Assembly: GCF_030272615.1 (NCBI RefSeq)
Contig: NC_081410.1
Coordinates: 125,801,640-125,865,639 of the forward strand
Direction of reading: 5' to 3'
Length of the DNA stretch: 64,000 nt
DNA from: Cryptomeria japonica
Lineage: Eukaryota > Streptophyta > Pinopsida > Cupressales > Cupressaceae
The notes beneath the pieces were generated by a model. That model saw only the letters and a program-made list of their open reading frames with translations, did not search any database and was not told the origin of the DNA. The translations under genes were made by a program, and so were the position numbers. Numbering within the stretch: position 1 is the first letter of the stretch; every line of letters begins with the position of its first letter. Positions 1 to 11,672 of this stretch are shown here, piece by piece.

Positions 1-1
1 G

Positions 2-3000
2 GCTCAAATAGTTTCCAATAACATTCATGATCTATTATGTATAGTTCTCCAAACAAAGAAGTTCTTTATGACTTCTTATATCATATGGGTGGTGGCTAAA
101 GGCAGAAAATACCCCGGGTTAAATACATCAGGAAGGTTAGGAGAGGATCCAAGCCAGAAGAGAGCATGAGAATACTACACTTAGCTCCCAATCCAACGGG
201 CTAAATTTCATTTTAAGAGGATAAATGATGCGTTCATTTTTGCAGTAATTTGCAGATTAACAGGTGATGTAGGGTACCGTCTCTCTCCAAAGGCAATGAA
301 AGTAATACATGAATGGGGCACATGGTTCTTGCAAAATCAATGCTCCACCTACTTCCGAGTAAGCAGATTTACAGGAAAACCTTTTCTCCTTCCAAGGTAT
401 TGCAATGATCGTATTGTCATTCTTGAGTATTCAAGACAAATTGTGGGACTTCAATCTCTTCCGACTCTTAAGCATAAAACTAGAGTCACATTTCCAATTG
501 TCATAGGACACTTCACTTGCCGAAATATACAACCTACCAAGTCAGCCATTCATGAGTTGCAAGATCTCACTTCGAAGGAATTTGATTATGCTAGGGAGAG
601 ATAAGATCCATTTGACAAGTTAAAGAAAATGATGCCTGTAGCATTTTTGGGGCATATACTAGCTTTAGAGGATTTTTGGGAAAACAAGCAAGATAGTTTT
701 GAGGCTAGAGAAAGAGGATACCACAAACTTACAGTTCCTCAAATCAAAATTTTAAAATTTGAGACAAATCTCTCCAATGACCTCAAAGATGATGGGGAAA
801 CACTTGATCCAATTTACAAAGAAACCGAGGTTGATCGGAAACCACTCTCTCCAATCAGGTGGTCAAAAAAAGAAAAGGTAGATATCAACATTGTAACCAA
901 GAAGGTGGTTGAAAGGACGATGCAGTGGCTGAACTTAAGGATTCAACCTAGTGCATCTAAAGATAAGAAGAAAGGGAAAACTTCTAGTAATCCTCAATCA
1001 AAAAACACTAAAGGATATGTCAGGAGGACCAAATGATAGTCGCGGAAGAACACTCTTGTGGATCCATGAGCTGATACTCAAAATATTAGTAAAGAATAAT
1101 TGGTGCAACAACTCAATGTTAAAATGTGAGAGTCCCAACTCCTAAAAACTACAATGAAACACAGAATTACTACCAGATTGCAAGCAGTACCGCAGGCTTT
1201 CATCACCCCTATTGTGCCCACCATTGGGATTGTACCGAGAGAGGGTACATCACAACCAAGAGAAACTAAGCAACATGCTCCTCCTTCTTCTCGAGCACCT
1301 ACATCAACTATAGCAACACACTAATAACAGGTTATCATCCATGATATTGAAACATATTCAGATGAGGATGATGAACCTATTGCAATGTTAGCCCATTGTA
1401 AGAAGGGTGAATCAGTACAGAAACGGCAAGCCCTAAAGAATGATCAAGAAGCACCATTACTGCAACAGGTGGAACCTCCCAAGAACCAGGAAGATAATAT
1501 TAATCAGATACAGGGATAAGATGGGCAATACCAAGATACAGACATAGATGAGCAAGATGAACGTTTGGTGTTGACTCCTTGGGATTAGGAGATGCTCTTG
1601 CAACAATTGGAAGGAGACGAGCAACAATGACAAGAAGAGACTGATAAAGAAGTATTTGAAAATGAAGTTGGTGAAAAGCTTGAGGAGTTTGCTTAGCAAT
1701 AGAAGGTTGAAGAAGTATTCTTAGCAAACCTTGCTCAACAAGTCTCTTCACTACATCAGCCACAAGAGGCTCTCACATATCAACAAATTCATGAGCAACT
1801 TCGTGAGGAGGAACAACGGGAGATGATAAACAAGAACAACACATGCAGTTGCATATGCTTATGGTCGAGGTGACAGCTCAAGGAGGAGATCACGATGATA
1901 GCATGCCTCGATGGTTAACTTTCAACTTCCAAAAGAAGAAGAAAGTAGTTCTTCCTAGCATCACCTTATAGGATGCAGTTTCAAAGTCACCAAGGCAAGC
2001 CAAGAAAGCCAAGGTTCTTCATCATATGTCAAGTAGTGAATCAGGAGATGTCATTGCTAGTGTGGCAACCCCAACATATCAAGAACGTGAGGGTGTTCAA
2101 GGATCCCCAAAGTATCATATCTCATAGGTTAAACTTGGTAAGCAAACTAAATGGGGGGAGGTAGCCTCTTTGGATGCAGCCACCTCCTCAATCAAGTCAA
2201 GGATGGAGAAGGAGTACAAGTCTAAGAGTGAGGTGAAAGCACAGTTGCAACAATATAGACAATTTCTCATTGAAATGTCCAAACCTGTAGACTCAAGGTT
2301 TGAGAATGCTCTACCTTCCACTTCTTCGCTTTTGTAGAAAAAATTTAAAGCAGTTTACGAAATGAGAACGGTCGTGCCATCTCTCAAAACTTGGACTATT
2401 GACCAACTTAGCAAAGTAAGAGGATTCCTCTAGGACGCCATGGAAATACATGAAGACGCTCACCTCTTGGAGATGCTCTCATCTTTCGCAGTGAACAATA
2501 GAGAACCCAATCATATGGATTAGTAAAAGTAATCAAACTATTAAAGGGGATTAGTGAATTGGGTGAGGTTGTCATAAATGGAGAGGACATACTTAGAGGA
2601 GAAGACATCAACAATTTGCAAATGTGTGTTGACATTTTGGAAATGAAAGTAGACACAATAGATTAGTGACAGACAAAGGTATTAAAGGAACACACTCCCC
2701 TCTTGGATCTACTGAAATGTTATGAACAATATGTAGTTGAGTTACTAGGTAAGTATGGGACAAACTTGATGCAGACCAAAACACCCAAGATGGAAGAAGT
2801 TATCAAGCAATGGGAAGCATACGTTGCTAAGTACTTTTCTTCAACAGTTGATTTCAACACAACACTTTATAGATAGGTATATGTACATGATCTTACAATC
2901 ATACCAAGCAACTCAACTGATTGAGAACTTGGTTATAAAAGTAGGAGAAGTGAAAGAAGCACTAAGGGTGGCAAAGTTTTGCATTGAATACATATCAAAC

Positions 3001-3235
3001 CCACCATTCACTTCTATTGAGTGTTACATCAGTAATTATCATAGTTATAGGAGAAGCAAGAGACAAACATGTAGTTAACTTGTAGATGCAGAATCAAGGA
3101 GGCGTCATCCTAAAGAGGTCACTGCAGTTCACCGCCACACTTGTCGTGCATTAACACTGCCAGCTAGAGGTACTGCACACGTGGAGATTATAGAGCAACA
3201 ACACTGGGGAAGGCTACTTTTGATGACTCTAGTTT
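2..3235 (+). pseudogene. Decayed coding relic of an unrecognised repeat-like protein
   Basis: One reading frame can be followed from the left edge through two in-frame stops near 165-182, an open stretch at 254-604, a second at 608-1036, and then frames interrupted by stops and at least one frameshift near 1830. Conceptual segments include GHFTCRNIQPTKSAIHELQD, a lysine-rich tail near 960-1030, a very acidic Q/E-rich part at 1360-1820 and a helical K/E/Q-rich part at 2160-2480. Many stops fall where glutamine is expected (TAG/TAA for CAG/CAA, for example around 1692-1700), so the frame has decayed mainly by C-to-T change. The family is not recognised; a gag-like or host-derived repeat protein is possible. 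It continues beyond the left edge. Confidence 0.5.
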
Positions 3236-4172
3236 AGTAGTAGTAAAGTGGAGTTCCAAAGGCAGCGACTTGCATGTCAACTGTGACTCCCATCGTTTTG
3301 TAACTAGGTCATAGGCATATTTGCTCCTAAAAAGTAGGAGCCATAATACTAAAAGTATGGTGAATTAGGCCATTTGAAGGGTTTGGAAATTAAAGATTTG
3401 AGGCCCTAGCCAAGGATTTCATTTCATCTTCAATACTTAGTTTTAAGTTTTGTTGAACTTCTTGAATACCACTGCTAACTATTACATTTATTTTCTCAAA
3501 TGATCAATATAAGCTACTCTTTTGGATCACGTGTTCCATGAACAACGCTGAATTGAGTCGGTATCTCATGATTACGACATCTTCTCTCAATTTGGATGGC
3601 ATGAATGTTCTATGTGTTATGCATTTTATTGTTATGTATTTGAGATAATTTAACTAGCTCTGTGTGCAAATGAGATCGTAGGTCTCTTATCCAAATAGAA
3701 ATCCCACATGATGCTATTCGAATTATTATTGATAATATAAAAAATTTGGAACTCGCTTTCTTTAATTCAACAAGCTTGTATGGTCATCTTCCTTCCTCTC
3801 ACCCTTATATCTTTTGAATTTTGTTTCTAAGTAATTCGTGCAAGTACCTTCAGCAACCACCAATATCGCCTTGTGAACAAGTGACATTACCCAAGCATTG
3901 TTGTGACCCAACTAACGAGACCTTGGGGAGCAAAGACTTCGTAATCCTTTCTCTTTTCAGGAGAGGTTCCGCATCTACAAAATCTGCATGTAGGTGAGTA
4001 TAAAAGGCCCATCAATAGGGTGGTTGCACATGTCAGTGCTCCCTTAAACCTACAAGATTGACTTGCATTTTGGTGGTACTACACTCACTAAGTACATATC
4101 TGGAAAAGGATGGTTCCTCATTTACCATTGGAGGGGTATTAATTGTTTTTTTAGCAAATGATGCCACCTCTT
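3236..4172. other. Gene-free stretch, possibly gypsy internal remnant
   Basis: No intact coding frame is visible. Because a minus-strand LTR element has its primer-binding site at 4431-4444, this stretch would be the internal region downstream of its gag start. The minus-strand frames here are broken by many stops and no protease, reverse transcriptase or integrase motif was found. Confidence 0.35.
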
Positions 4173-4364
4173 TCAACTCTTTCCTTTGTTCTCTAACTTA
4201 AGAAAGGGCTTTGCTAAAAGTTTCCTCATCTCCCAACCATTCCTATCCTTAGGTGTTGGTTCCTTAGATATGGTTTTTATAAGAGTTGCCTGCTCTTTCT
4301 TGATCTCGAGTAATCTCTCATTGCTAGCAGCTAACTTTCTAGCGGTTTGCTTGAACCTTACCAT
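4173..4364 (-). pseudogene. Possible gag N-terminus of a minus-strand LTR retrotransposon
   Basis: A 63-codon minus-strand frame starts about 70 bases downstream of a tRNA-Met-like primer-binding site, where gag is expected in an LTR retrotransposon. It encodes a lysine-rich peptide beginning MVRFKQTARKLAASNERLLE and stops after 63 residues. No known gag domain can be assigned from so short a piece; position next to the PBS is the main support. The rest of the polyprotein is not detectable to the left, so the element is truncated or deeply decayed. Confidence 0.4.
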
Positions 4365-4430
4365 TTTGGTATAAGAACATTCAAATATTAGCTTTTAGTG
4401 ATGAGCTCAGAGGTCCATAAGTTCAACCTA

Positions 4431-4444
4431 GCACTCTGAGACCA
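4431..4444 (-). other. Primer-binding site (tRNA-Met type)
   Basis: Read on the minus strand this is TGGTCTCAGAGTGC, close to the initiator tRNA-Met primer site TGGTATCAGAGC. It lies two bases from the LTR end that reads TGTAACGACC on the + strand, the normal PBS spacing. Confidence 0.65.
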
Positions 4445-5876
4445 CATGTAACGACCACAAAATTATCACTAAATAAATAAAACATTTACTTTTCACAAGT
4501 TAAAAACCAAAAAGGTAGTAAGACATGAAAATTTTTGCTTTTATTTCTAACCATCATTAAATTGGATGCATAAATATATCCACTTAACACTTTATGGAGA
4601 GGTAATCATTCATTTTCATTGCATTGAAAATTTAATACATTACATACCATAAATGAAGATTACCAAAGTTACTTGCTTAGGAAATCTATATTTGTCTTGC
4701 AAGCCTCGTCTAGTCAACTGTAGGAGACAAAGAATTATCCAAGCACTTCTCCTCCAACCACAAACCAACAGTCTCTCACACAACTTCCTACTAGAAGTAG
4801 CCATACCCTCCACGAGGAGTATAGATAAGGGGACCTATGTCAAGACATTTGAGCACCAATGTTGTGTGCCACGTATCTCATTCTGACCATACTACTTTAG
4901 ACTATCTTCTAAGTAAGTATGACCAATCTGTAAGGTCTATGTTTTGACAATACTTGTGAACTAACTAGTCACATCCAGTGATAAATACGATAGTTTGGCT
5001 AAAGTTTTATTTTAAAATAGTCATAAGATCACTCACCTCTTACTCGACTTGGAGACTGCACTCATCCTAGGGTTTAGAAAGTTTTGACTACCTAGTCAAA
5101 TCACAAACTGTCACAAACTAAACATAGAGTTTTAAGTACTTATCTAAATTGCACACCCTCCTTTCTATTGCAACTAGGTTTGGGGTTACCACCCTTAGTC
5201 CATGCAAAAGTATATTTAAGACTTCTTAATAACATAAAATACAAACATAATTCTTTATCCAGAACCCATTTGATCAAATATTCTTAACTAGAATAATGAG
5301 TAACATCTTACAATGATTTGTAACTAGTAATTATACCATAATTTCCTCTCTAAAGAGGAGAACATCTCTTATGCTCTATAATCCCCACAAAATAACAAAC
5401 ATTGATATATAGACATGATTAAGAAGGAACTTAGACATGATTCCACATACATATCAAGCTACTTTTCATACTAATAACATAATAATATCTAAACCCAAAC
5501 ATGTTTTTCCATATTGTCATACAAGTATTTCAATAAAAGACATATTTACTATGCATAAAATGTGAATTTATAATATAAATTAAAATGAAGAAAAATGACT
5601 TCCAAGTGAATGGAGAACAAGCCTAGATAATGCTTCGAAAAACTTGAGATGAGAGAAGATGCGAGCCCTTGAATTCTTCACAAAGCAAGCTCCTCCAATA
5701 TCCCTCCAAAACTTCTCAAGTAGACAAGGCAAAAGCAAAAATCTATCTTCTCTATTATAACTACGAAAGAGATAACACCAAACTAACTATTTTCCCTTGA
5801 AAAGCAAAGCTAATTCTCATTTCTTACAACTTCCCACCGAGCACAGAGCAAGTGTTTGCCTCTTCTCAAAAAAAAT

Positions 5877-5886
5877 CTTTTATATA
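5877..5886 (-). promoter_or_regulatory. LTR TATA box
   Basis: The minus strand reads TATATAAAAG, a strong TATA element, inside the LTR about 1.4 kb upstream of its PBS. The following R-U5-like sequence runs toward 4447. Confidence 0.5.
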
Positions 5887-6172
5887 GGTGAGGGGGATGA
5901 GATAATTAAGCTATGTAAGTGTATCCATTCCCAATTAAAAGTTCAAAGGTTTTTTTTACCATAATATGTAGGTAGGTTTAAACTGAAATAAGCCCCACAC
6001 TGTATTATTAAATTGGCTTAACAAAATAATTTTAAATGCCCTCATGCACTTTAATCTAACTCGTGGTGTTATTAATAAGGGTGGGAAATTTATAAGTTTT
6101 ATTACCTTTACTCCATGAAAGTAGGGTGCACATGATATAGCCCCCACTCCCTTGTGAGAAGGGAGGGCCACC

Positions 6173-6377
6173 TATGGTGGTCACCCTCCTCACCAGTACC
6201 TTCTACATGGAACTTGCCACCCTCTCATTTACTCACCACTACGTGGTGTTTGCCTCACACCTCCTCATCCCTACTTGGTGATTAATGACCTTCTCACCAC
6301 TACGTGGTGGTTGTTGACATCTCCAAAGAACCCCCACCATGTGGTGTTTGACCAAGTCACCCACCACGTGGTGATGG
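6173..6377. promoter_or_regulatory. Cluster of CACGTG / CACTACGTGGTG hairpin palindromes
   Basis: Five imperfect copies of an inverted-repeat motif of the form CACCAC-(T)ACGTGGTG occur in about 200 bases: near 6173-6182 (CACCTATGGTG), 6235-6248, 6298-6311, 6335-6346 and 6361-6374. The last contains a perfect G-box in CCACCACGTGGTG. The cluster lies about 300-500 bases upstream of the minus-strand LTR TATA box, where U3 enhancers sit. Binding by bZIP or bHLH factors is inference from the CACGTG core. Confidence 0.5.
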
Positions 6378-6465
6378 AGACTCTTTAATATGCCCCCCAT
6401 AAAACCTGATTCATTAATATTTATTTTTCATTTTATTGATAATCTTTTATTAGATGTAAACAAAT

Positions 6466-7165
6466 TATTAATGTAAGAGCAATAATATATATTTTAGATG
6501 AATGAATAGTTCAAATTGCATGTTTGGAATTAACCCTATAATTAAATTGAAATTGAACTGAAAAGCACACCCTAAAAAGGTCAGATACTAGATCTGAAAT
6601 TGAAATGTTGAATTTAGAATGTTATACCTCGATGAGTCTTGCTTCGAAGTCTTCATACAAAGGTCAATGTTGTCATCTAGGAATGTAGAAATGGCTTCAC
6701 AACATCTTGATCATGGAGGCCATCTTGAATGCTTGAAATTTGAAAACTTGACCTCCCCTTCACTTCCTTAATAATGCTTGATTACTTGATAACTTAAATT
6801 TTCTTGGTAGGAATTAAATTTGAAATTGTGAGGTGATGGACTTGTCTCAAAAGAGGGGCAAGGCTCACTTTTATACCTCACCTCATGAAACATGTTTGAA
6901 TGTTTGGAGTAGGTAGACATGAGAAGGGAATTTATGCCTACATTTTGTGACTGTTGGAGGCTTCAAAATTGGGCCAAAGGTTGGGCACCCTTCTCTAGCC
7001 TATCAGGGTTGAACAAAGAACCACATGGTAAGGTGAAAACGAGGGTTGCAAATTTGATACGCGTGTGAGCGGAATTAGAGATAAACAGAGCACAAAAGGC
7101 CATAACACTAAAGTGAGGCCTAAGTAATTATGAAATTGTATGGGGATACAATTTATAACGCCACA
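6466..7165 (-). mobile_element. Second minus-strand LTR remnant
   Basis: The right end ATAACGCCACA at 7165 reads TGTGGCGTTATAAATTG on the minus strand, a normal LTR start. A minus-strand TATAAAAG lies at 6868-6875, and the sequence after it resembles an LTR leader. The right side abuts LINE-like coding sequence. The left boundary is a guess (TGTAAAC at about 6466) and no target duplication was identified. Confidence 0.4.
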
Positions 7166-7672
7166 CTTTGTAATACTTTTCTTAAATTTAGTTGGAGTAG
7201 AGTTGAGAACTCTAAAATCCTACAAGTATTGTATCAGGTGGATATATTCAGATGGAAAGAACCACATGAGTGGCCTTGAGGAGTTTTGAAGGAGGCTTGG
7301 TTGAAGATTTTTAGGATTTTGGTTGAAAGAGTGTGTAATTTGTTGAGGGGAAGGGATGTTCTTGCTTGGGGTCTTGATCTAAAAGGCAAGTTCTCAATTG
7401 CTTTAGGGTATCAGGAGTTAGATAGACAAATTCTTTTGGACTATAGTTGTTCCTTGGTGGGAATAGGTACATGGAACAATTTACTTAGCCAAAATGCAAT
7501 TTATTCATATGGTTGACTATGTAAAATAGGTGCCTCACCTAGGAGAGCTTATGGAAGAATGATTTTTAAGGTCCTTCTATCTATGCTATGTGCAACAATA
7601 ATGAAGAATGTGCCTCACATATCTTCTTTTAGTATACCTTTGTTGGGGATATTTGACACTTTTGGTGGGGGG
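7166..7672 (+). pseudogene. LINE reverse transcriptase relic, C-terminal zf-RVT part
   Basis: The + strand frame from about 7202 includes LLRGRDVLAWGLDLKGKFSI followed by a GYQ-LD motif and a tryptophan-containing WNNL segment. This is the pattern of the zinc-binding zf-RVT domain of plant L1-type LINE polyproteins. The frame opens at 7286 and stops at 7516, then continues in another frame (AYGRM...KNVPHIS). Upstream endonuclease and polymerase domains are absent. The remnant is interrupted at 7672 by a solo LTR and resumes at 8932. Confidence 0.6.
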
Positions 7673-7832
7673 TGTATACACCTAAAATTGGCTATGAGTA
7701 ATTAAATAAATATTTTATATTTATTTAATAATCATTCGTCTATTAAATAGTTAATTCAAAAAGATTAATTTATTTAATTCACTTTCATATCTTTCTATTA
7801 ATTAATATTTTATTAATTAATTCATTTATCTT

Positions 7833-8030
7833 ATTCCTCTAACCAAGTTAATTAAATATCTAATATTTAATTATTCCTCTAACCAAGTTAATTAAATATC
7901 TAATATTTAATTATTTCTTCTAACCAAGTTAATTAAATATCTAATATTTAATTATTCCTTCTAATCAAGTTAATTAAATATCTAATATTTAATTATCTCC
8001 TCCAAGCAATTAAATATCCAATATTTAATA
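7833..8030 (+). repeat. 40-41 bp tandem repeat, about 4.5 copies
   Basis: The unit contains CTAACCAAGTTAATTAAATA followed by TCTAATATTTAATTATTCCT. Copies begin near 7833, 7873, 7914 and 7955, and a shorter diverged copy runs to about 8030. It lies in the upstream part of the solo LTR. Confidence 0.85.
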
Positions 8031-8491
8031 GTTATTCTCCTATCCTATAGTCTCAAATATCAAATAATTCTTAAATTATTTAATCCCTTTATCCAACTCA
8101 CCCTCCATCTCCACTTCATCTCCCCTTTGCCAACTCATCCAACATGTGGCTAAGGAAATTAATATTTCTAAATATTAATTCATGATTTATTCTCAACCTC
8201 CAAAATTAATGAAATTGTGTACGTACACATATTTCATAACCATTTCCTATATTCTCTCCAACACCCCCTACATCTTGGGAAGGACTTGAGTCCACTTGTC
8301 CTACCATGCCTAAATTTCCTCCAACCATCCCTAGATTCCCTCAGTCAGCAACCCAGTCAAGGTGAGATGAGTGACACTTGTCTTCTCCTTCCCCCTTTCT
8401 CTCAACCTTCACCTTTGCTCACAGCCATTCAAATCTGCAGATCTGATCATGACCCTTGATCTGAGCCACATTATCTTATCCTCTCAAGGTC

Positions 8492-8498
8492 TATAAAA
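8492..8498 (+). promoter_or_regulatory. TATA box of the solo LTR
   Basis: TCTATAAAACCGAGAG is a good TATA element followed by a leader-like sequence, located about 430 bases before the LTR's 3' end. Confidence 0.5.
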
Positions 8499-8931
8499 CC
8501 GAGAGCTTCAGTCGAGAGGAAGTTAGTCTTCAAAAATAGTTTTCAAGCCAATCTTATGCATCTGTGAGTTTTTGAAGCAAATAGCAAATATCATTTTTAG
8601 CAATATTATCATATAGTATCATTTAGCATAATCATGTAGCTTTGCATATCATACTATCAGTTAACTACAAGTTATCAGTCCATTCTTCATATGCCATCTT
8701 GGAAGCCAACAGTGCATTGTCTAAGAGCACACCATCTGCAACCAAGAACGGTGGAGTTAGGACACAATGAGGCATAAGCCATGAAGGTAAAATAATGATT
8801 TATTTTAGTATGTATTTCATGTAGTTTCATTGGTGGATTTTGGATTTCCTGTATGCATTTCCATTGTATTTTGTGAAACTAACTTATTACAGGTAACATT
8901 ATGAGGATGGAATTCAAACTCACACAGGGGG

Positions 8932-9840
8932 CTTACAAGCAGACATGTGTTCATGCCACTTTCATGGTGGAGTTTAGGAGTACTTTGGGGAGGCCCCCAA
9001 CTAAGACTCCTTTTTCCTCATGTGGCTTGGGATGTTGGTCCCCCACTTTCATCATATGACAACTTTGGCTGGAAAAAAATCCTAGAATTTTTTAGGATAG
9101 GAAAATGGCCGTTCATCAATTATGGTGGAGAGTTGTCAGTATGATTTAGGAGACCTTATTTGCAAAATGCAATGTTTTGGCTTATTTGGACTGTAGTGAT
9201 TCAAATATTATTAATTATTTGGAAATAAATAAGCATGGAACATGTGAGCGTGCTAAAAATAATATCCAAAGAGATGGTCAATGGTCTCCCCCTCCTCAAG
9301 GAGTCTTAAAGAATAATACTAATGGCTCTTATATGGGTAATCTTGAGAATGTTGGGATTGGAGGTATCGGTAGAAATAGTTTTGGGGCTATCGAATTTTC
9401 CTTTTCTATATATAAAGGACAACAAACTAATAATTTCATGAAAAGAGGTTATTCCCTTGGCTAGTAATGGGTTAATTAGCATTTAGCTTCATTGCTTAGG
9501 CAAATTCTTAGTCTAAGTGGCTCTATGGATTCTATCTCTTTTTATCACATTCTTTGAGAATAAAACAAAGTGACTAACTATCTAGCTAAATGGATCTCTA
9601 ATCACATGGGGGTTTCAAATATTGGTTAATGGGGTCAGTTACCTCTCGAGTATTAGCAAAATCTAGAGATGATAGTCTTGGAAGACATGTCAAGTTAATT
9701 TTTGGGCTGCTGTAGAATCTCCTTTGGGTGGTAGCTTTATTGCTTGTGGGTTCTTTCTTGGTCTTGTTGTTCTTCATGCTTTGTTTTTATTCCTTTTTAT
9801 TTTATTTTTTAAAACCCTGTTTAAAAAAAGAACAAAAAAT
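8932..9840 (+). pseudogene. LINE relic, RNase H-like 3' part and tail
   Basis: This continues the LINE split by the solo LTR. The frame at 9177-9464 includes WSPPPQGVLKNNTNGSYMGN, then GIGGIGRNSFG and a TNN motif, matching the RVT_3 / RNase H-like domain at the C-terminus of plant LINE proteins (W-PP--G-LK-N-DG and G-GG--R---G). The expected catalytic Asp in DG is replaced by Asn-Gly. Further right, frames resembling the terminal 'N--AD-LA' motif are broken by stops. An A-rich region near 9825-9840 may be the LINE 3' end. Confidence 0.6.
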
Positions 9841-10482
9841 TATATCATTATTAATATCTCAATTCGAATGAATGAAAAAAAATACCTTTATTTTTTATTT
9901 AATTATTTATTATCCTAATGAGTTTTTTTAATATTCTCGTCGAAGTGTTGATCTTAAGGATGTCAAACATATTGAGTATGCAGTGTGTAGAATTTCAATT
10001 AGCATTAGTTAGGGTTATTTTTAACCATGTTTATTTAATCCAAAAAGTCTTGAGATAAATGATAACATTATCTTCTATAATGTTAAATCTCAAGATAACT
10101 TCAAGGTGCGTGTATATTAAAGATGGAGTAGTGGTATTATTGCAAATTTGAATCATGATTAAAATTTTTTATTTCTTATTTTGCCATGAAAGATGGAAGA
10201 GGACTCGATAGCCATACATCCTAACTTTGCACCCCTCAAACTCTTAAATGGCAAGTCATTTTCTGTAAAAAATTAGTATGTCGATAAAGGTAAATCAAGA
10301 CCTTACAACTATTGTTTGAGGTTCTAGGCATCATGGTACATCATTTAAGCCTTTGTTGATTTGTTCAAAAATGCCCAAAAAAAGTTACATAAAAATATGT
10401 ACATCAAGGCATGTATTATTGATCATTTGAAATGCATGTTATCACATGATTAGTAATTTCATGTCAACAATCTAAGGATAAC
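9841..10482. other. Gene-free AT-rich sequence
   Basis: No coding frame, domain or clear repeat was recognised here between the LINE tail and the pyrimidine-rich tract. Confidence 0.5.
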
Positions 10483-10782
10483 ATGTCCCACTCCCTATCT
10501 CTCACACACACACTCCCAATTTATCCCTCTCTATATCACCTTTTGTCTATATATCTCCCTCTTCTTCTCTCTTTTCCTCCTTCCCTATATCTCTCCCTTT
10601 CCACCTCTACTTTTCTTTTCCTCTCTACTTATGTCTTTCCCTCTTCTTTTCCATTTTCCTCCCTACCTATATCTCTCCCTCTCCCCCTCTACTTTTATTT
10701 TCATCTTTACCCATATCTCTCCCTCTCCCCCCCCACTTCTCTCTCTCCACCCCCTTTTCTCTCTTTCCCTCCTCTACCTATT
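10483..10782 (+). repeat. Pyrimidine-rich low-complexity tract, left part
   Basis: About 300 bases made almost only of C and T, built from CTCTCC, CCCTCT and TATATCTCTCC variants. Open frames here are only low-complexity S/L/P/F strings. The same sequence resumes at 11673 beyond an LTR-like insert. Confidence 0.85.
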
Positions 10783-11672
10783 TGTTAGGAAATTAGTGTC
10801 TCAACCTTGCATTTACATAAGTTTATTATTTGTAGTAAGTTTACATTTGAGCATAGATTGGTTTGAAATCTTACCCAAAGCTGCAAATTGGCTAAATAAG
10901 CATCTTGATAATTTTTTGTTGCAAGATCATGTCTAGACTTGAAGATATCAAAGTTTTTGTTTGAAAGTTTCAAAAACAAGTTTGAAGACCTTAGAGGCTC
11001 CAAATGGGTCTGAAAGTGGTTATAACCAATGTAGCAATTTAGAGCTCAATAGACACTTCACAAGCTTTGCAACGCTTCAAACTGTTCATTAATTGAACAC
11101 CCATATCAAAAGTTATGGCCTCTAGAATTTGGCTCTTCTAAGATGGAAAACATACAAAATGTGTTGGAAACATAAATGAGTTGTAAAAGGGAGTTGCACA
11201 TGTTGGTCTATGTTTTGACACGTCATAGGGCATCTTGGATTGGAGATAAGTTGGGTACCACTTTTTGGGTGCTTTTAGCTCTCATGGTTTTGTAACATTG
11301 TTTGATGATCTCATGTATCATGTCTCTTATATATTAGGTGTGTGAGGTGGAGGTTGCACATAACAATCTTATAACTGTCGACTTACCTCCAGATCTCTGG
11401 TTGGTCATACTTCTGTGAGAATCATGCTCTGCAAGTATATTGTATTATATTGTTGATTTCCAAATAATATATTGGGTGGATTTTTGGAGTGTGGATTTTT
11501 TTTCTCTAGAAAGGGTTTTCTCCACACAAATCACTAAGTTGTGGTATGCATGCTATTTATGTTTATTTTTATTAACTTTCTATAACCATGGTAAATATCT
11601 AATATTTTTTTTGCATAACCACCCTCTGAAGGGCAGTGTAGGAAACTATTTTGCTATCTTAAATTCCTTACA
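10783..11672 (+). mobile_element. Probable solo LTR splitting the pyrimidine tract
   Basis: The insert starts TGTTAGGAA and ends TTCCTTACA; these ends are inverted repeats at 8 of 9 positions. Near 11490-11535 it has the TTTCTCTAGAAAGGGTTTTC leader-like sequence seen near copia LTR ends. A TATATTA lies near 11330. The flanks (CTATT on the left, CTAAC on the right) match at three of five positions, so the target duplication is weak. No coding domain is present. Confidence 0.55.

Larger units (their letters stand above)
4447..6400 (-). mobile_element. Ty3-gypsy-like LTR, minus strand; right end uncertain
   Basis: The left boundary is well placed: TGTAACGACC at 4447 abuts a PBS, so on the minus strand this is the 3' end of a 5' LTR. 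A TATA box on the minus strand at 5877-5886 and an upstream cluster of G-box palindromes at about 6173-6377 fit an LTR promoter with U3 to the right. The upstream limit near 6400 is an estimate, since no paired LTR or target duplication was found. Assignment to gypsy rests on the TGTAACGACC end and PBS type, not on coding sequence. Confidence 0.5.
7673..8926 (+). mobile_element. Solo LTR inserted in the LINE relic
   Basis: The segment starts TGTATACACC and ends AACTCACACA, and is bordered on both sides by GGGGG (7668-7672 and 8927-8931), a 5-bp target duplication. LINE sequence lies on both sides and the insert carries no coding domain, as expected for a solo LTR formed by LTR-LTR recombination. 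A TATA box lies at 8492-8498 (TATAAAA), giving + orientation. A 40-bp tandem repeat occupies part of U3. The G-run makes the duplication slightly less certain than a complex motif would. Confidence 0.7.

Noticed and set aside
7833-8030. Regularly spaced repeats suggesting a CRISPR-like array
   Set aside because: The units are head-to-tail 40-41 bp tandem repeats without variable spacers, in a plant LTR.
8217-8459. 80-codon + strand frame in the solo LTR
   Set aside because: No start context, domain or conservation; lies between the LTR upstream repeat and TATA box.
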